Shown: positions 53,308 to 61,799 of the stretch, piece by piece
How positions within the stretch are numbered: position 1 is the first letter of the stretch
Layout: every line of letters begins with the position of its first letter
Source of the DNA: Microbulbifer pacificus
Lineage (GTDB): Bacteria; Pseudomonadota; Gammaproteobacteria; Pseudomonadales; Cellvibrionaceae
Length of the DNA: 64,000 nucleotides
Reading direction: 5' to 3'
NCBI RefSeq assembly: GCF_002959965.1
Contig: NZ_PREV01000026.1
Coordinates: 2,517,424 to 2,581,423 of the forward strand
The notes under the pieces: model-generated
Database searches by the model: none
What the model was told of the DNA's origin: nothing
Seen by the model: only the letters and a program-made list of their open reading frames with translations
Position numbers and translations under genes: made by a program

Positions 53308-54049
53308 AGGTAACGCCCAGATTCAGCGTCCACGGGTTGGTTTCAAAGTCGGAATAAAGACGCTCGTACCCCGGGCTGGTGGGATAGGTCACCACGGCAT
53401 CGGTATTGGCATCGGTATAGATGACCGCCGCGTTGATCAGCCAGGAGTTCAGCATGCCGGTGCGACCCAGCCGCCAGTCCAATCCCAGCTGCGCGCTCGC
53501 TCCCCAGGAGTGGCCGACCCCGAATTTACCCGGCCCGGTGGCCATGCCACTGTTCACCAGGTACCGCTGGAAATCCGGGTTCAGTTCGTCGTCGTAAAAA
53601 TCGGAATAGTTGACGCCGATACCGAGGTAGGGCTGGCCCAGGCAAATCGGATCGGTCATATACCAGTTGATAAACAGATTGGCGGACGAGGCCGTGAAAC
53701 GGCCGAAATAAATACTGTCGCGCCCGGGAAAGCCGCGGAAATTTTCCAGCGTCAGCGAGTGATCGGCACCGCCAACATAGAGCAGTTCAATGCCGAGGTG
53801 GGGCAGAGGGCGCCACACACCGGAGGCATTCCAGGTGGTGCCTTCCTCGATGTCCCAGTTTGTCCGGTAAAGTTGCCAGTCCTGCAACACGTAGTATTTC
53901 AGGGATGTGTTGTCGTCATCGGGATAAACAAAGCTGGCTCCCAACCGCACATAGAAACGGGTCAGGTCGAGGTCCGAAACAGAAATCTGCGCTTGCGCCA
54001 TAAATGGGAATAAAAATGCAAAAGTAACGGCCAGCCTGAGCTTTTTCAT
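53297..54049 (-). CDS. OmpW-family outer-membrane protein
   Basis: A 250-residue eight-stranded barrel. Start at ATG 54049 (GGAG seven bases upstream), although the frame is open 31 codons before; the signal is MKKLRLAVTFAFLFPFMAQA-Q. OmpW traits: RFYVRLGASFVYPDDD, LPHLGIELLYVGGADHSL, INWYMTD, QPYLGIGVNYSDFYDDEL, SWGASAQLGLDWRLG and the C-terminal WTLNLGVTYEF. OmpW proteins form narrow hydrophobic channels tied to stress and small hydrophobic molecules. It precedes and overlaps the autotransporter gene, so the two outer-membrane proteins are made together. Confidence 0.85.
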   Translation of the reverse strand: MKKLRLAVTFAFLFPFMAQAQISVSDLDLTRFYVRLGASFVYPDDDNTSLKYYVLQDWQLYRTNWDIEEGTTWNASGVWRPLPHLGIELLYVGGADHSLTLENFRGFPGRDSIYFGRFTASSANLFINWYMTDPICLGQPYLGIGVNYSDFYDDELNPDFQRYLVNSGMATGPGKFGVGHSWGASAQLGLDWRLGRTGMLNSWLINAAVIYTDANTDAVVTYPTSPGYERLYSDFETNPWTLNLGVTYEF

Positions 54050-54287
54050 TATGAACTCCGTTGAACACCGGTGGACCTCCGCGACCCTGCTTATGCTTGG
54101 ATGGTCATCGAACTGGTAGGTAGCTATGTCTTGGCGCGGCATTTATTGAAATGGCACTGCCGGAGGAAACGCTAAAAACAACAGTAAAAGTAGCATGGGG
54201 TGGAGAAATTGCCGGGCGATTCCTGAATGGACAGTGTGTGTAGGTCACGCAAGAAATACGGGGACGTCAATCATCGGGAGATGTAAA

Positions 54288-55565
54288 ATGCCGCCCCGGT
54301 GCGCGGCTTGTTGCCCGCGAATTCAGCCCCCCTCGGCACCTGTACTTTATCTATCCCGGCCCATGCAGCATCGCGCACGTTTCTTATCTCTGACGAACCA
54401 ATTGTGTCACCTGAGCGTCTTCTGGCAGGGCTCAGCATTCTGTGACCCCGATCTCCCGTGGCGCCGTCGCTGCGGTTCGCTCAGTGAGGCCTGCCTGCAG
54501 TTGACGGACGACGCGCTGGAAGAACTGGAGCGGGATCCCGATACGCTGCACGGTTTTCTCTCGGACTTTATTCCCGGCTACCCGGATCTCCTGGCGCTGC
54601 TGCCGCTGGAAGAGTGTACCCACACATCAGAACTTCCGGAGCGCCTGGGGACCGGAGTTCCCGGGCGCAAATGGACCCAGATGACCGCCTTTGTCGGTAC
54701 GCTACCCGGTACCATGCCGACGCCGGCGCAAACGGTTGTGGACTGGTGCTCCGGAAAATCCCATCTGGGGCGAGCGCTGGCCCATCATTGGCAGTGTGCA
54801 CTGCACGGGATAGAGCGCCAGCCGACGCTTTGCGCCCAGGGCGCGACAATGGCCGCTCCCTGGGTGAAGGCGGTGACATTTTCCTGCAAGGATGTGCTCA
54901 GGCAGCCCCAGGAATTTTTTGCAGAGGACTTCGTCATCGCCCTGCACGCCTGTGGCGATCTCCACCGCGAGTTGTTGCGGCAGTGGCGCGATAGCGACTC
55001 GCCCTATCTGACTCTGGTGCCCTGTTGTTATCAGCTTTGGCTGGATGATGTGTTCGTGCCGCTGTCGCAGGTAGCGCAAAGCAATGATCTGGTGCTGAAC
55101 AAAAACCAGGTGCGACTTGCAGTGCAGGAAATGGTTACCTCGTCCGAACGCGAGCGCAGACAGTCGCGAACCATAGCCCAGTGGCGCATGGCATTTGACC
55201 TGATCCAGCAGGCGCTGCGCGGTGTCGATGAATATCTGCCGACCCCCTCGCTCAGCTATCACATGGCGGCACAGGGGCCGGAGAATGTGATTCGGACTCT
55301 GGCCGGGAAAAAGAACATCCATATTCCTGCGGAGTTTGATCTCTGCCCCTATCTCGAGCGCGCCGAGCGGCGCTTTGCTGCGTTTCGCCGATTGCAGCTG
55401 GTTGCCCACGGGTTTCGCCGCGCGCTGGAACTTTGGTTGGTACTGGATCTGGCGTTGTATCTGGAAGAGGGCGATTGTCAGGTTGAGCTGACAACGTTTT
55501 GTTCGCGCGACATTACCCCGCGCAATATCCGAATTTTTGCCCGGCGCAACCACGTCGGCGCATAA
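54288..55565 (+). CDS. SAM-dependent methyltransferase (Methyltransf_32-like)
   Basis: About 425 residues. GGGAG before the ATG at 54288 supports this start, while the next ATG at 54363 (MQHRARFLSLTNQL) looks more like the start of homologues; the first 25 residues are Cys/Pro-rich and odd. The Rossmann core has VVDWCSGKSHLGRALAHHW (motif I), LHGIERQPTLC (acidic SAM ribose site) and DFVIALHACGDLHRELL (motif IV). After a Pro-Cys-Cys-Tyr segment (TLVPCCYQLW) a C-terminal helical section follows. This layout matches methyltransferases of the Trm13/METTL type group used for RNA, but the substrate is unknown. It is 18 bp ahead of the DTW-domain tRNA enzyme gene, which makes RNA modification plausible. 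Confidence 0.75.
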   Translation: MPPRCAACCPRIQPPSAPVLYLSRPMQHRARFLSLTNQLCHLSVFWQGSAFCDPDLPWRRRCGSLSEACLQLTDDALEELERDPDTLHGFLSDFIPGYPDLLALLPLEECTHTSELPERLGTGVPGRKWTQMTAFVGTLPGTMPTPAQTVVDWCSGKSHLGRALAHHWQCALHGIERQPTLCAQGATMAAPWVKAVTFSCKDVLRQPQEFFAEDFVIALHACGDLHRELLRQWRDSDSPYLTLVPCCYQLWLDDVFVPLSQVAQSNDLVLNKNQVRLAVQEMVTSSERERRQSRTIAQWRMAFDLIQQALRGVDEYLPTPSLSYHMAAQGPENVIRTLAGKKNIHIPAEFDLCPYLERAERRFAAFRRLQLVAHGFRRALELWLVLDLALYLEEGDCQVELTTFCSRDITPRNIRIFARRNHVGA

Positions 55566-55583
55566 CACCGCAACAGGTTGTAC

Positions 55584-56309
55584 ATGCACGTCACCAATTT
55601 CACCCGCCTGCGAGACCAGGAGCTTGCCAAATCCACCAGGCCATTCATGGCCAAAGGCAAAAGTGTCATCCGCTGCACCGATTGCCAGATGGCCGAGTAC
55701 GCCTGTATCTGTTCCTGGCGGCCGACGGTCACAAGTGGCATCGACTTCGCCCTGCTCGTGCATCGCAAGGAACTGTTCAAACCCACCAATACAGGTCGCC
55801 TGATTGCGGATGTGTTCGCCGACACTCCGGTTTTTTTATGGAGCCGGCTCGACGCACCGCCAGGTCTGCAGGATCTGCTGCAAGACCCGGCGCGCGAATG
55901 TTACATCGTGTTTCCGGCCAGCGAATCCGACGCGATAGAGAGAAAAGTTGTCCAGTCACTGCCGGCGAGCGCACGCGGCTCAAGGAAAGTTACGCTGATC
56001 CTGCTGGACGGCTCCTGGAAGCAATGCAGCCGGATGATCGCCCTGAGTCGCTGGCTGGATGGCGTTCCCTGCCTGAAACTGCCGGATGCGTTTGTAAAGT
56101 CGTATCTGATGAGGGATTCGGGGAGGGACGACCGCTTTTCTACCGCAGAAGCGGCGATCAGTTGTCTGCTGCTGGCGGGGGAAAGCTCCCCCGCACAGAC
56201 GCTGCAGCACTATTTCAATGTGTTTAACCTGCACTACCTGGCCACCCGTGGCTGCTATATCCCGGAGCCGGGTGAGAGTCACCGCGCGCTGGCGTTACCC
56301 CATTCCTGA
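55584..56309 (+). CDS. tapT: DTW-domain tRNA-uridine aminocarboxypropyltransferase (TapT type)
   Basis: A 241-residue DTW-family enzyme, which makes acp3U at position 47 of some tRNAs from SAM. The Cys-rich segment CTDCQMAEYACIC looks like the zinc-site of this family, followed by LLVHRKELFKPTNTGRL and the signature LLDGSWKQCSRM, where DGSW replaces the usual DGTW. Later STAEAAISCLL is also typical. ATG at 55584 with AGG upstream. It directly follows a probable RNA methyltransferase gene. E. coli TapT (YfiP) is the nearest recognised member; activity is inferred from family. Confidence 0.84.
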   Translation: MHVTNFTRLRDQELAKSTRPFMAKGKSVIRCTDCQMAEYACICSWRPTVTSGIDFALLVHRKELFKPTNTGRLIADVFADTPVFLWSRLDAPPGLQDLLQDPARECYIVFPASESDAIERKVVQSLPASARGSRKVTLILLDGSWKQCSRMIALSRWLDGVPCLKLPDAFVKSYLMRDSGRDDRFSTAEAAISCLLLAGESSPAQTLQHYFNVFNLHYLATRGCYIPEPGESHRALALPHS

Positions 56310-56335
56310 CCTCGACTTCCATGGCCGGGTTTAGA

Positions 56336-57280
56336 TCACTCGGCCGGCACCCACACAATATCGTTCCCTTTGCGCTGGAAGCGCCCGAGGCCCGGAAACG
56401 GGAAGTGGGGCGAGTAAATTTGCAGTGCGGCATCGTCCGCTGCGCGTGCCAGTAGCGCTGCCCGGCTGGCTTCTGCAACGGGGGCATCGCCGTCGAAGGC
56501 AATTGTCCAGCGTGGACGCTGTACCGAAACCACAAAGTGGTGGGCCGTGTCGCCGATATACAGCAGTCGCGCGTTGCCGTTGCTAACTTCATATGCGCTG
56601 TGCCCGGGGGTATGGCCTTCCACTTGTACGGCGGTAACACCGGGCGCAAGTGTGCTGCCGGGAGCAAAGGGTTTTACCGCGGACTTGATCGCGGCCGCCA
56701 GCACCGCATTGTTGGCGTCACCCTGCAGCGCCTGCCATTCTGGCGCGGCCATATGCACCTTGGCATTGGTGAAGCGTGCTGATCCGTTATCATCCAGCAG
56801 CCCGCCTACGTGGTCCGGGTGGGCGTGGCTGATGAAAATATCGGTAATCTGTGCCGGTGCAATACCGGCCTCAGCCAGTGCCTCTGGCAGCCGACCGGCA
56901 TCGGCGAACTTGGCATCACCCGCGCCCGTGTCGAACAGATAGATACGGTCTCCCGCGCGTACCAGTAGTCCCTGGATGCTGAGTTGCAGTTTATCGGTCG
57001 GAAGATGGTTGGTTTTCAGCAGCGCCGCAATTTCACTCTGGGTCTGGTTGACGCCTATTACACTGGCGTCATTTAGCAGCTGAATATCGCCGTCGTGCAG
57101 TGCAGTCGCCTGATAATTTCCAATGGAAAAATGATGAATGTTGGAGGGCTGTGCTGATTTCTGGTCTTCCGCGATAGCCGGCAGGGCCAGCGCCAACAGC
57201 ATAATGCACCGAGTGAAGGCGCGAACTTGAGGTGTTACACCGCGGAAAAAATCCCCGGAAAATAAGCATAGATTTGGCAT
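56336..57280 (-). CDS. Exported MBL-fold (metallo-beta-lactamase superfamily) hydrolase
   Basis: A 314-residue MBL-fold protein with a signal (IMLLALALPAIA-E). Zinc ligands: SHAHPDHVGG (His-x-His-x-Asp-His), GHTPGHS and GDTAHH, complete for a two-zinc site. Sequence such as GLLVRAGDRIYLFDTGAG and FISHAHPDHVGGLLDDNGSA fits lactonase or phosphoester/quorum-quenching-like MBL enzymes of the YflN or AHL-lactonase group, but it also fits several unassigned subfamilies. The substrate is not decided. It converges with tapT and is followed on its own strand by nothing in a clear operon. Confidence 0.83.
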   Translation of the reverse strand: MPNLCLFSGDFFRGVTPQVRAFTRCIMLLALALPAIAEDQKSAQPSNIHHFSIGNYQATALHDGDIQLLNDASVIGVNQTQSEIAALLKTNHLPTDKLQLSIQGLLVRAGDRIYLFDTGAGDAKFADAGRLPEALAEAGIAPAQITDIFISHAHPDHVGGLLDDNGSARFTNAKVHMAAPEWQALQGDANNAVLAAAIKSAVKPFAPGSTLAPGVTAVQVEGHTPGHSAYEVSNGNARLLYIGDTAHHFVVSVQRPRWTIAFDGDAPVAEASRAALLARAADDAALQIYSPHFPFPGLGRFQRKGNDIVWVPAE

Positions 57281-57368
57281 GGGAAACTCCTTTGCATTGG
57301 GGCGCCATTATCACCACCGAATAGGCGTGGGGGCTAGTGGCGCCGGAGCAATGAGTCGCCTCTTTCAT

Positions 57369-58988
57369 TTACTCTACGAGCTCAACCTCGCTTGGCCGCC
57401 ACTGTTTGCTGAAGAATGGTTCCAGCGGGCTGTACAGGCGCAGGATGGGAAAGAAACTCTTGCCTGGAATGGTCTGAATCCAGTTGCCTCGCGCGACCCC
57501 ATCCGGCTGTTCGGGTGAGAAGTACACGGTGATGGATCCATCTCGCGCCGCTTCCGCCGCCGGTGATGGATAGCTCTGGCTACCGGCGCGAGGATAGCGC
57601 TGGGGTGTATCGAGCATGGAACGGGTCATGGTGTCGTACAGAGTCCAGGACCAGAATTTTTCGGCAGGAACATTTTTGGGCAGTGTGACCTTGTAGGTTT
57701 TGGAACCATCGAAGTAATTGTTATCGGCATCCATCATGGTCCACAAATAGGTAGAGCCGATGCCGGTCAATCGCATGGCCATCGCCGGGGTAATACCGGT
57801 AACGCCGTAAAAGAACGCCTGGCGCGCATCGAGCTGTCGGTAGCCGGTGTCTGGAAATGGTTTTACCCCTTCCTTGGTGATCATCGGAATCGGTGTTTGG
57901 AATTCGTAGCCGGTCACAAACAGCATGTTCTGCCAGTTGGCGTCGTCGTAGTAAAACCAGGAGCGATCCCGCGGATTCATAAGCAGCGTTCTGGAGGTGG
58001 CATTGGCGATTTTCATCGCTTCTTCGAGAATCTTCGTCATACGCGCATCCGGCGCAAACGGTTTGCCTTTCACAATACCGATGGCGGCGACGGGGCCCAT
58101 GAGTTCAGGGTCGAGCGACGTCGCTGGTTCCTGCTGCACCACCTCGTTCAACATTTCGTAATACGATATGTCGTTCGGTGGAATGGTGTTCATTACCTTG
58201 CCACTGCCCTCGTGAAATACAGTTGGCGCGGGCTGGGTTATTTTTCCGAGTTTCGCTTTGCCGGCGAGAAATTCTGCAACGGAAGTACCGACGCCACCGG
58301 CGTTGTAGGGGTAGACCTTGGTGAACTTGCGGATCCGCTCCGCCACCGGCTTGGGATCGTTGTTGTTTTCCAGGAATGCCCGTGCAAACCAGACCGCATT
58401 ATTGGTGCGGGCATGTGCCACATTGAAGCCGCCCTGGGGTAGGGGCCCCTCGTAATCCGGTGGGACGATCAAATATTTCCCACCTTCACCGCGGTCTGGC
58501 CCCGGCAGACCCACATCAATCACCCAGCGGAACCACGCGTCCTGAACCGTGCCGAGTACCTGCGGCGGTACTTCGAGAACCATTGGGCCTTTGGTGAGGT
58601 CGAGGCTGCCCATGACATATACCGTATCCGCGTTGGCCGTCAGGAACAGCGAGTTGGCATCCATCAACTCGGAAAATACGATGACCTCGTTATCTTTCAC
58701 GCCGACATCGCGCAAACCCTTGCGCAGCATATGAATACTGACCCCACGCAGGTTGTCGGCAAAGGCGCGCACCGCGTGTGTCAGGTCCAGGTTCTCGTAG
58801 ACTTTATCCAGCGTTTCTTTACTGGGCATGCCGTCCTGGAACTCAAGCGTGCCAATCCGCGACTCCACTTTGTCCGAAGTTACGATAGAAGGTGGGACGG
58901 AAGCGTTCGATTGGGAATGTGCCTGTCCGGGGGTGATAAGTGTGATAAAAACCGAAAGGGAAACCAGAAGTTTGTTTGCGTCCTGCAT
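57369..58988 (-). CDS. DUF1254/DUF1214 domain exported protein
   Basis: A 539-residue exported protein (signal LVSLSVFITLITPGQAHS-Q). The first half is DUF1254 (LTANADTVYVMGSLDLTKGP, FRWVIDVGLPGPDRGEGGKY) and the second is DUF1214 (VPAEKFWSWTLYDTMTRSML, DGSITVYFSPEQPDG, NWIQTIPGKSFFPILRLYSP). This pair is widespread in marine and soil bacteria and in some large viruses, with no established activity known to me. It stands alone on the minus strand; the gap to its right holds the divergent riboswitch and exporter gene. Confidence 0.88.
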   Translation of the reverse strand: MQDANKLLVSLSVFITLITPGQAHSQSNASVPPSIVTSDKVESRIGTLEFQDGMPSKETLDKVYENLDLTHAVRAFADNLRGVSIHMLRKGLRDVGVKDNEVIVFSELMDANSLFLTANADTVYVMGSLDLTKGPMVLEVPPQVLGTVQDAWFRWVIDVGLPGPDRGEGGKYLIVPPDYEGPLPQGGFNVAHARTNNAVWFARAFLENNNDPKPVAERIRKFTKVYPYNAGGVGTSVAEFLAGKAKLGKITQPAPTVFHEGSGKVMNTIPPNDISYYEMLNEVVQQEPATSLDPELMGPVAAIGIVKGKPFAPDARMTKILEEAMKIANATSRTLLMNPRDRSWFYYDDANWQNMLFVTGYEFQTPIPMITKEGVKPFPDTGYRQLDARQAFFYGVTGITPAMAMRLTGIGSTYLWTMMDADNNYFDGSKTYKVTLPKNVPAEKFWSWTLYDTMTRSMLDTPQRYPRAGSQSYPSPAAEAARDGSITVYFSPEQPDGVARGNWIQTIPGKSFFPILRLYSPLEPFFSKQWRPSEVELVE

Positions 58989-59322
58989 CTCTTCACCACC
59001 ATCGCATCGGGATAATTAAGTTGAGTACTAATGCAACTCTAGCCCCACCAATAATGCTCCACAGTAACTTGGCGGAATTGAGAAATAGAGGATCGTCGCA
59101 GTTTCCTTCCAGTGCCTACCTTTGATACAGACTTTACAGTCAGTCAATTTTTTCCAATGGGTGGTTGGTTACAGGAGAATTGTTTGAAAGAGGCTCTTAG
59201 GAAGTAGCTTGCCCAAGCATCCGCCATACGCTATTGTCCCGCCAACTGAAGGAGGACGACCTCCCCCAATTTGGGTAGAAATTCCCAGGACGACCTGGCC
59301 CTGTTTGAGAACGGAGCAGTCA
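58989..59322. other. Intergenic region with guanidine riboswitch
   Basis: A 334-bp gap between the divergent DUF1254 and gdx genes. The right third is the riboswitch leader at 59249-59299. The left part, AT-rich around 59140-59190, is where the gdx promoter must lie; no clean hexamers could be chosen. Confidence 0.6.
59249..59299 (+). ncRNA. Guanidine-II (mini-ykkC) riboswitch
   Basis: Two small hairpins with identical ACGA tetraloops: GGAGG-ACGA-CCTCC (59251-59264) and CCAGG-ACGA-CCTGG (59285-59298), 20 bases apart. This is the exact two-hairpin ACGR-loop architecture of the mini-ykkC/guanidine-II class, and the gene 24 bases downstream is a Gdx/SugE exporter, its standard target. The GGAG ribosome site lies at 59313-59316, in reach of the usual translational switch: guanidinium binding makes the loops kiss and exposes it. 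Confidence 0.93.
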
Positions 59323-59640
59323 ATGTCCTGGTTTTACCTTCTCCTCGCCGGCGCTCTTGAAGTCATTTGGGCTTTTTCCATGAAGCAGTCCCACGGCTTC
59401 ACCCGGCTCACCCCGTCCATTATCACCCTCGTCACAATGATCGGCAGTTTCTGGCTGTTGGCTGTGGCCATGCGAACTATTCCTCTTGGTACCGCGTACA
59501 CCATCTGGACGGGTATTGGCGCTATTGGTGCGTTTCTCGTCGGGATTATGGTGTTTGCGGAGCCGGTAAATGCGATGAGGATTGGTGCTGCGATTCTGAT
59601 TGTTTCGGGGCTGGTGTTGATGAAGCTTTCCAGTGGCTGA
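59323..59640 (+). CDS. gdx: Guanidinium exporter Gdx (SugE), SMR family
   Basis: A 105-residue four-helix small multidrug resistance protein. ATG at 59323 follows GGAG by seven bases; the longer frame to 59209 runs through the riboswitch. The sequence WFYLLLAGALEVIWAFSMKQ, HGFTRLTPSIITLV and the PLGTAYTIWTGIGAIGAFLVG helix follow E. coli SugE closely; Glu13 in the LAGALEVIWA helix is the essential shared carboxylate, and the following Trp-Ala and Lys-Gln-Ser are of the Gdx rather than the EmrE/QacC type. Works as antiparallel dimer exchanging guanidinium for protons. Controlled by the guanidine-II riboswitch upstream. Confidence 0.94.
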   Translation: MSWFYLLLAGALEVIWAFSMKQSHGFTRLTPSIITLVTMIGSFWLLAVAMRTIPLGTAYTIWTGIGAIGAFLVGIMVFAEPVNAMRIGAAILIVSGLVLMKLSSG

Positions 59641-59667
59641 GTTCAGTCGCCTTGTTATCTTGAAATA

Positions 59668-59700
59668 AATCCGGGTGTCTTATCCTGAAGCACCCGGATT
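59668..59700. terminator. Hairpin between gdx and the convergent hydrolase gene
   Basis: AATCCGGGTG (59668-59677) pairs with CACCCGGATT (59691-59700) over a 13-base loop. A T-run is poor on plus and modest on minus (TTTATTTC), so termination strength is uncertain. Confidence 0.55.
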
Positions 59701-59721
59701 ACTTCATCGCGGCGCGTCGTC

Positions 59722-60657
59722 TTATAAGTGCCGTTCGAAGAATGGCAGGACCTCAGCCATGGCCAGCGCCACAGGCTCGGGTTTGTCGTAGAGGTCGTAA
59801 TGCGAGAAGCCCTCAGCCACGAAGATCTGCTTGTCTTTCGACGCGGCGCGCCCGTAGATTTCCCAGCTATCCCGATAGGCACCGAAGGCGCCCGGCATAT
59901 CACCGGTGACTACAAGCAGCGGCTGTGTCAGCAGGCTTTCCGCGTTGAGGAATGCATCCCACCCCATGGCGGCGCTGTTAAACGAAAACAGGCCACTGGT
60001 TGCACCGTTCGGCGTTTGACCGCGCGCGGTCTTGTAGTAATCCGTCGCTTCCAGCACATCCCTGTCGGTGATGCCATTGGCCCGGCCTTCTTCCACCGAA
60101 GGTGGCAGATAGTCAATCACGTGGCGTTCTGCACCCTGTGCTTCGGCGGTGCGCTGTTTGCCCATGGCCTGCAGGGCAGAAACGGGGTCGAATTCACTAA
60201 ACCCTTCCCGAATCAGACGCCCGAAGTTCACGCCGGTAATGGAGACCAGTGCCTTGATGCGGTGATCGGTAATCGCCGCGTGAATGGTGTATCCGCCACC
60301 ACCACATACACCGATGGCCCCGATACGGTCCTGGTCCACATAGGGCAGTGTTACCAAGTAATCGATAGCAAAGCGGATGTCGGATGTGCGAATCGACGGG
60401 TCTTCGATAAATCTCGGGGAACCACCACTTTCGCCCTGAAAGCTTGCATCAAACGCGAGGGTGACAAATCCGGCTTCTGCCAGTGCCTTCGCATAGATAT
60501 TGCCGGAGGTTTGTTCCTTGCAGCTTCCGATCGGATGCGTGCTGACGATGGCCGGATATTTTTTGGTGTCATCAAAACCCGGCGGCAGGTAGAGGTCAGC
60601 GGCAGACTGCCAACCCAGGTTCTGATAGCTCACGTGCTGGATGCTTACGTTACTCAT
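59722..60657 (-). CDS. Alpha/beta hydrolase with cysteine elbow (YcjY/dienelactone-hydrolase-like), paralog 1
   Basis: A 311-residue alpha/beta hydrolase. The nucleophile elbow reads GVCGGGGY, with Cys where Ser is usual, as in dienelactone hydrolases; YPAIVSTHPIGSCKEQTSG is the oxyanion-side segment and AEGFSHYDLYDKPE has the probable catalytic His. No signal is visible. A paralog of clearly similar sequence lies 70 bp upstream on the same strand (THPIGSCKEQT vs SHPGGGVKEQT; FDASFQGESGG vs YDASYQGASTG). Members often annotated as YcjY-like act on unknown esters. A LysR gene divergent from paralog 2 likely controls both. Confidence 0.82.
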   Translation of the reverse strand: MSNVSIQHVSYQNLGWQSAADLYLPPGFDDTKKYPAIVSTHPIGSCKEQTSGNIYAKALAEAGFVTLAFDASFQGESGGSPRFIEDPSIRTSDIRFAIDYLVTLPYVDQDRIGAIGVCGGGGYTIHAAITDHRIKALVSITGVNFGRLIREGFSEFDPVSALQAMGKQRTAEAQGAERHVIDYLPPSVEEGRANGITDRDVLEATDYYKTARGQTPNGATSGLFSFNSAAMGWDAFLNAESLLTQPLLVVTGDMPGAFGAYRDSWEIYGRAASKDKQIFVAEGFSHYDLYDKPEPVALAMAEVLPFFERHL

Positions 60658-60678
60658 TTACATCACCTCGAATTTTAA

Positions 60679-60706
60679 ATCGGGGCACACACAGAATGTG
60701 CCCCAG
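60679..60706. terminator. Intercistronic hairpin between the two hydrolase genes
   Basis: GGGGCACA (60682-60689) pairs with TGTGCCCC (60697-60704). On the minus strand it is followed by GATTTAAAATT, a weak T-run, so it may lower transcription of the second hydrolase gene rather than end it. Confidence 0.5.
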
Positions 60707-60727
60707 CATTACGCGTATAGAACTCAG

Positions 60728-61660
60728 TTACTTCAGCGTGCGCGCGAAGAACGGGGTCAGTACCGATACCGCTTCGTCCACATACTCGGGTACGTCGTAC
60801 AGCGACATGTGGTTCGCACCTTTCACGACATGCATGGTCTTGTCGCTGCTGGCGGCGCGGGCGATCAGGTCATCACTCATCCACTTGCTTCCCGCCTGGT
60901 CTCCGGCAACGGTGAGTACCGGTTGCGTCAGGAAGGCCTCCGCCAGGTTGTAGGCGTCATAGGTGATGATCTGGTTCAGGCTGCGAGCGGTCATAAAACC
61001 GGGCGCATTCGGGTGCTGGCAGCGATCGGTGTGGTAGTACTCCCAGGCCTGGCGCAGCTCTTCGTTGGGCGCATCCTCCTCCTTCATTGGGGCGAGGGGC
61101 AGGGTGCCCAGTTCATCGCTGTTGGCATCGCTGGTGCGCGCGTCGGAGCCCGCCACGACATACGGCAGTGCGTCGACATCCTTGACGTTGTTCTCCCAGC
61201 CGTTGCGGAACATCTGGCCGATGTTCACGGCACTGACGGTGGCGAGGGATTTGATACGGCGGTCGGTGATCGCGGCATTGGCGGAGTAGCCGCCGCCAGC
61301 ACAGACACCCATGGCGCCGATGCGGTTGTTGTCGACGTATGGCAGCGTGGTCAGGTAGTCGATCACCGCGCTGACATCCTCGGTGCGGATGTAGGGGTTC
61401 TCCAGCTGACGCGGGGTACCGGTGCTCGCTCCCTGGTAAGAGGCGTCGTAAGCAACCGTGACCAGGCCGCTGCCTGCCAGTCGCTCGGCATAGAGGCCTG
61501 CGGTCTGCTCCTTCACACCACCACCGGGGTGGGATACCACGACTGCGGCGTACTGCTGGCTTTCATCAAAGTCGGCAGGGAAGTACACGTTGGCGGCGAT
61601 GGTGACGCCCTGGCCGTTGAGGTTCTTGATGCTGATGCTTTTCATGCTGGTGCTTTTCAT
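60728..61660 (-). CDS. Alpha/beta hydrolase with cysteine elbow, paralog 2
   Basis: About 310 residues. Of three near Met codons the ATG at 61660 is best placed, with AAGGGAA seven bases ahead. The fold is the same as in paralog 1: SHPGGGVKEQTAG, TVAYDASYQGAST, the nucleophile segment GVCAGGGYS (Cys again), and KGANHMSLYDVPEYV with the His. The middle region differs more and is probably the substrate lid (ARTSDANSDELGTLPLAPMK). It is divergent from a LysR regulator gene with a palindrome in between, the usual setting for a regulator and its target. Confidence 0.82.
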   Translation of the reverse strand: MKSTSMKSISIKNLNGQGVTIAANVYFPADFDESQQYAAVVVSHPGGGVKEQTAGLYAERLAGSGLVTVAYDASYQGASTGTPRQLENPYIRTEDVSAVIDYLTTLPYVDNNRIGAMGVCAGGGYSANAAITDRRIKSLATVSAVNIGQMFRNGWENNVKDVDALPYVVAGSDARTSDANSDELGTLPLAPMKEEDAPNEELRQAWEYYHTDRCQHPNAPGFMTARSLNQIITYDAYNLAEAFLTQPVLTVAGDQAGSKWMSDDLIARAASSDKTMHVVKGANHMSLYDVPEYVDEAVSVLTPFFARTLK

Positions 61661-61768
61661 GACAGTTCCCTTCATGTTGGTAGCTTCGGTTTCAGTGTTT
61701 TTCTGAGCCGTTGTGCTCTGACAGGGGAAATACTAATCGCGGGCCTTATTTTGAAAAACGTGCTAAAA

Positions 61769-61785
61769 CTTAAATCAGTGTTAAG
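61769..61785. promoter_or_regulatory. Candidate LysR-type operator
   Basis: CTTAA-ATCAGTG-TTAAG is an interrupted inverted repeat with the T-N11-A form of LysR sites, lying 15 bp before the lysR-type start codon and about 110 bp from the divergent hydrolase gene. Confidence 0.5.
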
Positions 61786-61799
61786 TACAGGTTAACAAT

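Noticed and set aside
58989..59248. Search for a tRNA, small RNA or second riboswitch in the long gaps
   Set aside because: No cloverleaf or other recognisable RNA was found here or in the other gaps longer than 300 bp, beyond the guanidine-II element.
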